Source: an uncultured Treponema sp.
GTDB taxonomy: Bacteria; Spirochaetota; Spirochaetia; Treponematales; Treponemataceae
NCBI GenBank assembly: GCA_937877535.1
Contig: CALFJF010000071.1
Span: forward strand, 1 to 22,813
DNA: 22,813 nt
Direction of reading: 5' to 3'
The notes beneath the pieces are model-generated. The model had not been told where the DNA came from. It saw only the letters and a list, made by a program, of their open reading frames with translations, and made no database searches. Positions 7,022-13,516 of this stretch are shown here, piece after piece (within the stretch, counting starts at the first letter, position 1; every line of letters starts with the position of its first letter). The position numbers and the translations under genes were made by a program.

Positions 7022-7062
7022 TTTACGAGCAATTCGCAAAATGTTATCATCTTCTAACATTT
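7022..7062 (+). promoter_or_regulatory. Fumarate reductase promoter with overlapping dyad operator
   Basis: TTTACG (7022-7027) and TATCAT (7045-7050) are 17 bp apart, with a predicted start near 7057. An inverted repeat AAATGTTA (7039-7046) and TAACATTT (7055-7062), separated by eight bases, covers the -10 and the start, the place where a repressor would block transcription. Confidence 0.55.
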
Positions 7063-7107
7063 GGACGAGTTTTAACCTATCCATTGATTCAAAATTGGAG
7101 AGCAAAA

Positions 7108-8826
7108 ATGAAAAATCGTTTTTTTTCGCTTGTATTATTCACAGTTCTTTTGGGGGCGTTTTCTTGCACCAAGGAAGAATCGTTGCGCGACGGAACTTTT
7201 TCTGGCACGGGCGAAGGACGAAACGGCGATATAACGGTTTCCGTGACGGTTGACGGCGGAAAAATCACAGACGCAAAAATCACAAAAGAGGAAGAAACGC
7301 CAGAAATCGGAACAAAGGCGATTGAGCCGATTCTTTCGCAATTTTTGAAAGACGGTTCCACAAAGAATCTCGACGTAATTTCAGGGGCAACAATTACCTC
7401 GAACGGATTGCTCGACGCGCTTGACAACGCGCTCAATTCCTCTCGCGGAATCGAAAAAAAAGATGAAGTTCCAAGCGACTGCGAATGTGACATTGTGATT
7501 ATTGGAGCGGGCGGCGCGGGACTTGTGGCGGCAACGGAAGCGGCAAGCCACGGCGCAAAAACGATTGTACTTGAAAAAATGGGCATTGTTGGCGGAAATT
7601 CAAATTATTCCACGGGCGGAATCAACGCTTCGTACACAAAAGAGCAAGCGCGACTTGGAATTGTGGACTCGCCAGAGATTTTTTTTGAAGACACGATGAA
7701 AGGCGGGCGTAATCTAAACGACCCCGCACTCGTTCGGACGCTCGTTGATAACTCGGCGGCAACCGTTGATTGGCTTGAGTCCGCTCTCATCGGCGCGGAT
7801 TTGAGCGACGTGGGAATTTTTGGCGGCGCGACAAACAAGCGAATCCACAGACCGCAAGGCGGGGACGCAATCGGAGCGCATTTAGTTCCGCTTCTCAAAG
7901 ACGCGGCGGTTACGCAAGGCGCACAAATCCGCGTAAATAGCACGGTTACAGAAATCTTAAAAGAAGACGGTCGCGCGTGTGGCGTTAGAGTTTCTACAAA
8001 AAACGGCGATTATTCAATAAAAGCAAAAGCGGTCATTGTGGCGGCGGGCGGATTTGGCGCAAATAGCAAAATGGTCGAAACGTATCGTCCAGAACTCAAA
8101 GGATTTTCCACAACAAATCATCGAGGAGCGACGGGCGATGCCTTTAAACTCGTCGAAAAGTTCGATGTTGCGCTCGTTCAAATGGAGCAGATTCAGACGC
8201 ATCCAACGGTCGTCCGCGGAACGGGCGTAATGATTACGGAAGCGGTACGAGGAAACGGCGCGATTATGGTAAACCGTAAAGGAAAACGCTTTGTAAACGA
8301 AATGGTTGGGCGCGATGTTATGAGCGAAGCGATTTTGGCGCAAGACGGTGGCTCGGCATTTTTGGTTTTTGACCAAAGCGTTCGCGATTCTCTTAAGGCG
8401 ATTGAAGGATACGCAAAGCAAGGGCTTTTGACAGAAGGAAAAAGCATTGCCGAACTTTCAGAAAGACTCAAAATTCCTTCATCCGAACTCGAAAAGACGA
8501 TTTCAAATTACAACTCGTTTGTGATTGCAGGCATTGACCGCGAGTTTTCTCGCCCCGAAGCGAGCATGGACAGACCACTTTCAACTCCGCCTTTTTACGC
8601 AGTTGAATGCGAGCCTGCGGTTCATCACACGATGGGGGGCTTAAAAATCAACACAAAAGCCGAGGTTTTGAATAAAAATGGAGAAGTTGTCCCCGCTCTT
8701 TTTGCGGCGGGCGAAGTTACGGGCGGGATTCACGGCGCAAATCGGCTGGGCGGTAATGCCGTTGCGGATATTTGTATCTTTGGAAAAATCGCAGCGGACA
8801 GTGCTCTTTCGTACATCGGAAAATAA
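7108..8826 (+). CDS. Flavocytochrome c/fumarate reductase-like flavoprotein, secreted lipoprotein
   Basis: The 572-residue product probably reduces fumarate or a related unsaturated acid outside the cytoplasm. Its signal peptide ends GAFSC, making C20 the lipidated residue. An FMN-binding domain (about 28-112) contains SGATIT, the flavinylation motif with T97 as predicted covalent FMN site. The FAD-binding fumarate reductase domain follows, with GAGGAG (133-138). Catalytic-type residues of the family are visible: H365 (THPT), R381 (AVRGNG), HH at 506-507 and R546 (GANRLGG). No haem motif is present, so electrons probably arrive through FMN. GGAG 8 nt upstream supports the start. The upstream open frame belongs to the promoter region. 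No terminator follows before tRNA-Cys. Urocanate or another acrylate could be the substrate instead. Confidence 0.88.
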   Translation: MKNRFFSLVLFTVLLGAFSCTKEESLRDGTFSGTGEGRNGDITVSVTVDGGKITDAKITKEEETPEIGTKAIEPILSQFLKDGSTKNLDVISGATITSNGLLDALDNALNSSRGIEKKDEVPSDCECDIVIIGAGGAGLVAATEAASHGAKTIVLEKMGIVGGNSNYSTGGINASYTKEQARLGIVDSPEIFFEDTMKGGRNLNDPALVRTLVDNSAATVDWLESALIGADLSDVGIFGGATNKRIHRPQGGDAIGAHLVPLLKDAAVTQGAQIRVNSTVTEILKEDGRACGVRVSTKNGDYSIKAKAVIVAAGGFGANSKMVETYRPELKGFSTTNHRGATGDAFKLVEKFDVALVQMEQIQTHPTVVRGTGVMITEAVRGNGAIMVNRKGKRFVNEMVGRDVMSEAILAQDGGSAFLVFDQSVRDSLKAIEGYAKQGLLTEGKSIAELSERLKIPSSELEKTISNYNSFVIAGIDREFSRPEASMDRPLSTPPFYAVECEPAVHHTMGGLKINTKAEVLNKNGEVVPALFAAGEVTGGIHGANRLGGNAVADICIFGKIAADSALSYIGK

Positions 8827-8846
8827 AACGAAAACGGAAAAAACGG

Positions 8847-8875
8847 TAGACACAAAAAAGAAAATCCGCTATAGT
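8847..8875 (+). promoter_or_regulatory. tRNA-Cys promoter
   Basis: TAGACA (8847-8852), a 17-bp spacer and TATAGT (8870-8875) place the start near 8882, seven bases before the tRNA. Confidence 0.75.
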
Positions 8876-8888
8876 TAGCAACGTTTAC

Positions 8889-8960
8889 GGCGTCTTATCC
8901 AAGCGGTAAGGAAGCGGTCTGCAAAACCGTTATGCAGCAGTTCGATTCTGCTAGACGCCT
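8889..8960 (+). tRNA. tRNA-Cys (GCA)
   Basis: Acceptor GGCGTCT pairs with AGACGCC, with discriminator T at 8960 as expected for cysteine. The anticodon loop CTGCAAA places GCA at 8921-8923. The T-arm is CAGCAGTTCGATTCTGCT. CCA is not encoded. Confidence 0.95.
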
Positions 8961-8988
8961 AAAAGCCTCGGAATCCGAGGCTTTTTTA
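8961..8988 (+). terminator. Intrinsic terminator of tRNA-Cys
   Basis: AAAAGCCTCGG and CCGAGGCTTTT form an 11-bp stem around AAT, followed by more T residues. It starts directly after the tRNA. Confidence 0.9.
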
Positions 8989-9057
8989 TTCGACGTGTTC
9001 GATAATTTTATCGCTCACGTTGGACGAGTTCAAAATCGCTGAAAAATCGCGCAATTT

Positions 9058-9942
9058 TCAAAAATACGAGATTTTGAGTTTTCCAAAATTGCAAAAACCG
9101 CACCGTTTGTACAGCGTGAGCGCGGCAACGTTTTTTGGTTTTACAAAAAGCACCACGATTTTTCCTTGACGCGCTTTTTCTGCGCAAAGCCGTTTTATCA
9201 AAAATTCCGCAAAACCTTTTCGTCTAAACTCTGGTTCGGTGAAAACTCCGCCAAGAAGCGAGAATTTTCGTCCTTCGGCGTTTATCACGCTTTTTGCAAC
9301 AATTTTGTCGCAAAAAAAAGCAGCGTAAACGCGATTTTCGGAAAGTCCTTTTTTTAGAACGAATTTTGAAAGAAGCGGATTGAATTCTTGTCCGTCTTGC
9401 AAAACTTCCTCGCGCTCGTAAGCCTCTTGCATGATGAGAAGCGCGTCTAAAAGGCTTGAAGGACAACTTCCTGCAAAAACCGTCTGTCGTCCAAACGAAT
9501 CAACAATCGGGATTTTTAATCCGCTCCCCGCGCTGACTTTGGACGGAAAATGCTCCATCAAAAAAAAAGATTCGTTCACGGCAGGAAGTCGGCGCGTGGA
9601 AAGAAAAATCGCCGAAAGAAAAAGATTCGTTCCCGCCTCGTCCCCAATAATGCTAAAAAGAGAATGGAGGTCAAAACTCTCAAAATAGATTCGTAAACTC
9701 GCCAACAGTTCGTCGTAGCGAGAAACCGCGCACGGAACGCAATGAAGGATTTGCCCACCCGAAGAATACGTGAAAACGCCCAAAATTTCCCGCATTGCCC
9801 CCAAAATACAAAAAACGGGAACATCGTGGCGGTGGAGGCGGTCAATCAAAGAAACACAATTTTTTTCAAAAGGAAAAAGAAAAGCGTCAATCGCACGGAA
9901 CGTGGCTGCGTCTGGATTTTTTCCTGCTTTTATTATAAGCAT
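9058..9942 (-). CDS. GNAT-family N-acetyltransferase
   Basis: GNAT proteins transfer an acetyl group from acetyl-CoA to an amine. The C-terminal 100 residues carry the fold's hallmark: GGVFTEPEFRRKGFAEFLI, the beta4-alpha3 segment with the RRKGFA pyrophosphate-binding loop, then NVAALTLYKRCGF near the end. The N-terminal two thirds have no recognised motif and may be a second, diverged GNAT-like domain. The product has 294 residues from ATG 9942. A GTG at 9960 is an alternative, but GATAAT (9955-9950) lies seven bases before the ATG and no Shine-Dalgarno is seen. The PcfJ-like gene ends 60 bp upstream, so read-through is also possible. Substrate unknown. Confidence 0.8.
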   Translation of the reverse strand: MLIIKAGKNPDAATFRAIDAFLFPFEKNCVSLIDRLHRHDVPVFCILGAMREILGVFTYSSGGQILHCVPCAVSRYDELLASLRIYFESFDLHSLFSIIGDEAGTNLFLSAIFLSTRRLPAVNESFFLMEHFPSKVSAGSGLKIPIVDSFGRQTVFAGSCPSSLLDALLIMQEAYEREEVLQDGQEFNPLLSKFVLKKGLSENRVYAAFFCDKIVAKSVINAEGRKFSLLGGVFTEPEFRRKGFAEFLIKRLCAEKARQGKIVVLFVKPKNVAALTLYKRCGFCNFGKLKISYF

Positions 9943-10002
9943 GATTTCAATTATCGGCACATTTTGCGTTTTTTCCCGCTTCTCGCACGCTCTTTCAAAT
10001 GC

Positions 10003-11733
10003 TCATTTTATGTTTGTGCGATTTTTCCATTCTTCGATGACCGATTTTAATTTTGGCAAAATCGGAGCGTTGCACGGACCGCTTGATTGAACGACGCGAA
10101 ACTCAAACGTTTTTTTATCTTGCACGACTTCAATGCACGCGTGCATTTTGTTTCTTTTTATGAGAACGACAATCGTGGACGCGCCTGAAAGTGCTTTATC
10201 TCTGTAAAGGTATCCTACGCAATTTCTCATTTGAGAACTAATTTCGTACAATTCGTCCGTGTCGCGCGGAAGGCAAAAGAAATAATCGTTTGCGCCGCCT
10301 TTTTTTCGGATTTCCGCACCGATTTTTAGATTCGACTTGATTTCTGGCAAAATGAGTTCCCGTTCGAGTTTTGGAGCGTCAAATCGCGCTTGGTTTTCCA
10401 AATCAAAGTCTTCGTCAACGATGTCGTCGTCTTTTTTTTCTTTTGCGTTTTTTTCCGCTTTCATCATCAAAAGCCGATTTTCTTCAACCGATTCCGCGCT
10501 GTATTCGATTTCTCCAAATTCTTTTTCAGCGCGAATAAAAAGTTCAAATTTTTCGCGCGTTGTATCGTACTCAATTTTTTTGTTTTTGACTTTTTCCGCG
10601 TCTGATGTATAGCCCCCACCCCTTTCAATGTCAAGGTTAAAAAGTTCCATAATTTGGTCGTGCATTTCGCTCGTAAAGCCTTCCTTTAGAATCCGCTCGT
10701 GGAGAGGAACGGGCAAATCGCGAGCGCATTTATCATACGCGGCGGCGGTGTCGGAGAGCGTGTGAAAATCCTCCGTGCTCAAAAATTTTGCAAGTCTTTT
10801 TGCCACAACAATCTGGCTTTTGTCCGTGAGCGCATTTTGAACCCAAAGCCGAAGCGCGTTTAGCATATTGAACTGGTATGTTATGCCCTCGATTTTGTAA
10901 AACGAATCTTTGACGTACACGCACCTTCTCCGAAGCGAAAAACGAAGATAGCCTGAATCGGAGGCGAATCGCTCAAAAAGCGTTTTGTTGTTCACCAAAA
11001 AAGAAATCGCGTTTGCGTCCCGAAATCTCAAAAATTGAGCCATTGCGTGCAAAAAAATCGTGCGCGGTTCTTTCAAAAAATCTTTTCTGAGCCGCTTTGA
11101 TTCTTTGATTTTCATAAGCGCGCAAAAATCCTTAAAAAGATTCAAATCGGCGCGAACATTGAATTTTTCGATGTCGTCAACGCGCGGATAAATGAGGGAA
11201 AAAGACGGGCACGTTGGAAATTTGACGTAATTCAAAATCAGAGTCGAAGGAACAGAAAGTCGCACGCCAAAAAGTCCCGCGCTTTGATTTTCAAGCATCG
11301 AAGAGATTTCTTTCCAAAAAAACGGCGGAATGTCATTAAAATCGAAATTGCGTCTGTGGCTGATTTTTCCGCGCGAAAGGTCAAAAAATTTTGAATACGA
11401 ATTAGGAAAATTGTTTACGCGAAAATCATGAACGTCAACGTATGTGAGGATTTTTCGCGCACAAAGGATTCCCGCTGCATCAAAAAACAGTTCGAGCCGA
11501 TTGATGCACCAACAATTTACAGGCGCAAGGCGCGATAAAACGCTCGCTCCGCAAGAAAAACGCAGTTCGCTTCCAAAATTAAAAATCGCTTCCCATTTTT
11601 GATGCGCCTCGCAAAACGCTCGCCCCATTTTTGCGTCGTAAGGAACGAGTTTTTGTGGCGGAATCGGAAATTGTGTGTAAACGGGAGGCAAAAACGCGCC
11701 TTTTGCAGAATCAAAATCAAAATAAACGTTCAT
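10003..11733 (-). CDS. PcfJ-like domain protein
   Basis: The 576-residue protein ends in a region (about 477-576) resembling the PcfJ-like domain: FCLPRDTDELYEIS, the signature MRNCVGYLY, a beta-rich stretch with IEVVQ and RVVQSSGPCNAP, then a VIEEW helix. PcfJ was named from conjugative plasmids, but homologues are also chromosomal and of unknown biochemical function. The first 400 residues show no known motif; an acidic, charged linker (EKKDDDIVDEDFDLE) precedes the PcfJ part. No signal peptide or membrane helix is visible. TACAAT (11745-11740) lies six bases before the ATG and there is no Shine-Dalgarno, suggesting a leaderless mRNA. No conjugation or mobility genes are nearby. Confidence 0.75.
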   Translation of the reverse strand: MNVYFDFDSAKGAFLPPVYTQFPIPPQKLVPYDAKMGRAFCEAHQKWEAIFNFGSELRFSCGASVLSRLAPVNCWCINRLELFFDAAGILCARKILTYVDVHDFRVNNFPNSYSKFFDLSRGKISHRRNFDFNDIPPFFWKEISSMLENQSAGLFGVRLSVPSTLILNYVKFPTCPSFSLIYPRVDDIEKFNVRADLNLFKDFCALMKIKESKRLRKDFLKEPRTIFLHAMAQFLRFRDANAISFLVNNKTLFERFASDSGYLRFSLRRRCVYVKDSFYKIEGITYQFNMLNALRLWVQNALTDKSQIVVAKRLAKFLSTEDFHTLSDTAAAYDKCARDLPVPLHERILKEGFTSEMHDQIMELFNLDIERGGGYTSDAEKVKNKKIEYDTTREKFELFIRAEKEFGEIEYSAESVEENRLLMMKAEKNAKEKKDDDIVDEDFDLENQARFDAPKLERELILPEIKSNLKIGAEIRKKGGANDYFFCLPRDTDELYEISSQMRNCVGYLYRDKALSGASTIVVLIKRNKMHACIEVVQDKKTFEFRVVQSSGPCNAPILPKLKSVIEEWKNRTNIK

Positions 11734-11784
11734 ACAAAAATTGTAGTCGATTTTGAAAAATCGGAAACTTAAAACGGCGCAAAA

Positions 11785-11819
11785 AAAACGGTGGCGGCGT
11801 TTGGCAACCCCACCGTTTT
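11785..11819 (-). terminator. Intrinsic terminator of the solute-binding protein gene
   Basis: On the minus strand a 10-bp stem AAAACGGTGG/CCACCGTTTT encloses 15 bases and ends in eight T residues. It lies 23 bp past the gene's stop codon and upstream of the PcfJ-like gene. Confidence 0.8.
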
Positions 11820-11841
11820 AACCGATTTTATTCAAATCCGT

Positions 11842-13410
11842 TTAATCCACAAAAAGATTGTTTTCTTCCACAAACGCTTTGCATTGCTTTTCCCACTCCG
11901 CGCCGCCTTTTTTGTCAAACTCAGAAACAAAATCGAGCCAGTTTGAGCGAGTCAAATTGCGCTTTCCCGTGGCAAAATCGAGCAACGCTTGCTCATAAAA
12001 AACGCGCAATTCTTGCGGTGGCACGGGAACTCCCACGGAAGCAGTCCAGGGCGAATTTTGCATTTGCCGCAAAAGAACAAGCGCGCTCATTTCTTTGCCA
12101 TTTTTTGTCCGCCAGGTTGGATAGCGCGCGCGGAGTTCTTCGTCGCTTGCGTAAGAAACAAGGTTTCGGAGTTGCAAAATCGGGGCGATTTCATTTTTTG
12201 AATACGCTTTTGACGGGTCGGAAAGTCCGCCGATTGTAACCCTGCCTTCGGAATCGAGCAAAAAATTCTCGCCTTCTTTTCCGTAATTTACGATGTTGTA
12301 TCCTTCGCCGCTCATCCATTCAAGAAGACGCGCGAGCGCGGGGAGTTTTCCAAGTTCTTCGGAGCGACGCGAAACGGCAAACGTGCGATACGATTGCGTG
12401 TAGCACCCAACGCTTTTTTTTCCGTCAGAACCTTCGGGCGGGTCAATCAAAATCCACTCGCCGTTCGGAAATCTTTCGTCAAACGGGCGATAATTTGCTT
12501 CGAGCGCAAAAGCGGCGTTTTGCTCGCGCATAATTCCAAAACGACCGTTTTTCCAGGCTTCTCTAAAATCGTCTTTTTTGTACACGCTCCAATTCGGGTC
12601 GATGACTTTTTCTTCAACCATTTTCCGAATGAACGCCATTGCGTCAAATGCTTCTGCTTTGCGAACATTTAATCCAAGCGAATCGCGCGAAGCGTTAAAA
12701 GTGCCAGCCACTCCAAATGCTCCAAAAAACGGCGAAAAGCGGCAGCCCAATCCTTCTTCGTGATTGTTGAGTTCGATAAACGCGCCGTACCCAAACGTGT
12801 CCGCTTTGCCGTTTTTGTCGGGGTCGCCAAACGTAAACGCTTGCATGACGGCAAAAAACTCGTCGAGCGTTCGCGGAATGGTGAGTCCAAGATTGTCGAG
12901 CCAATCCTTACGAATCAAAATGCCTTCGTTTTTGTCGATTGAACCTGGCTGCGAAAGTCCGTAAATCGCGCCGTCAAACGTTGCATTTTTTTTGGATTCG
13001 GCATTGTACATTTGTTTTGAGCGCACGGGCATTAGTTTGAACATGGAATCCAATCGCGCAACTCGATTTTCTTTTACGAGTTGAACGAGAACGTCGCGGT
13101 TTACCATAAAAAAATCAGGAAGCGAGCCAGAACGCGCGGCTTTTAGAATCACGTCGTTTTGCTCTTCTTTTTTTGCGGGAAGCGGCACCGCTTTCAATTT
13201 TATGCCGAGTTTTTCTTCGATTATTGGAAGCGCGAACCAATCGGCAGGAAGCGGAGCCGCCGAACTCGAATACGGACTGTACCAAATCTCAATCGGAACG
13301 ATTTTTTTGCCCTCTTCTTTTGATTCCATAAAAGACTCGATTTTGTCGCACGAAGAAAAAAATGCCACAAAAAAAGAACAAAAAATAACCCCAAAAACGA
13401 TTTTTTTCAT
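11842..13410 (-). CDS. Extracellular solute-binding lipoprotein of an ABC importer (sugar type)
   Basis: This 522-residue protein is predicted to bind a sugar or oligosaccharide at the outer face of the cytoplasmic membrane. It begins MKKIVFGVIFC and has a lipobox ending FSSC (C21). The mature part follows the family-1 solute-binding/LplA-like layout: PIEIWYSPYS early, LPDFFMVN, LSQPGSI, ILIRKDWLDNLGL with TLDEFFAVMQAF, and DPDKNGKADTFGYG (a calcium-loop-like turn). The start is the ATG at 13410 because GGGGGAG precedes it by 2 nt; an upstream ATG at 13446 lacks this. TATAAT lies at 13457-13452 with a weak -35. No permease or ATPase gene is adjacent, so its transporter is encoded elsewhere. 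Ligand not predictable. Confidence 0.87.
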   Translation of the reverse strand: MKKIVFGVIFCSFFVAFFSSCDKIESFMESKEEGKKIVPIEIWYSPYSSSAAPLPADWFALPIIEEKLGIKLKAVPLPAKKEEQNDVILKAARSGSLPDFFMVNRDVLVQLVKENRVARLDSMFKLMPVRSKQMYNAESKKNATFDGAIYGLSQPGSIDKNEGILIRKDWLDNLGLTIPRTLDEFFAVMQAFTFGDPDKNGKADTFGYGAFIELNNHEEGLGCRFSPFFGAFGVAGTFNASRDSLGLNVRKAEAFDAMAFIRKMVEEKVIDPNWSVYKKDDFREAWKNGRFGIMREQNAAFALEANYRPFDERFPNGEWILIDPPEGSDGKKSVGCYTQSYRTFAVSRRSEELGKLPALARLLEWMSGEGYNIVNYGKEGENFLLDSEGRVTIGGLSDPSKAYSKNEIAPILQLRNLVSYASDEELRARYPTWRTKNGKEMSALVLLRQMQNSPWTASVGVPVPPQELRVFYEQALLDFATGKRNLTRSNWLDFVSEFDKKGGAEWEKQCKAFVEENNLFVD

Positions 13411-13516
13411 AACTCCCCCAAACAATTTTTGAAAAATTCCTCTCAAAATCTATTATATCGAGTTTTTGAATTTTCGTAGAATTTTTTTTGCAGTGATTTT
13501 GAGCGTGTCAAAACCG

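Noticed and set aside
8996..9057. GATAA/TTATC dyad as terminator of the GNAT gene
   Set aside because: The stem is only five A/T-rich pairs and no T-run follows, so it is too weak to call.
10003..11733. Integrated conjugative element marked by the PcfJ-like gene
   Set aside because: No relaxase, coupling protein, integrase or attachment-site repeat is seen on either side.
13411..13446. Longer start of the solute-binding protein
   Set aside because: The extra 12 residues would precede a normal lipoprotein signal peptide, and the GGGGGAG supports the ATG at 13410.
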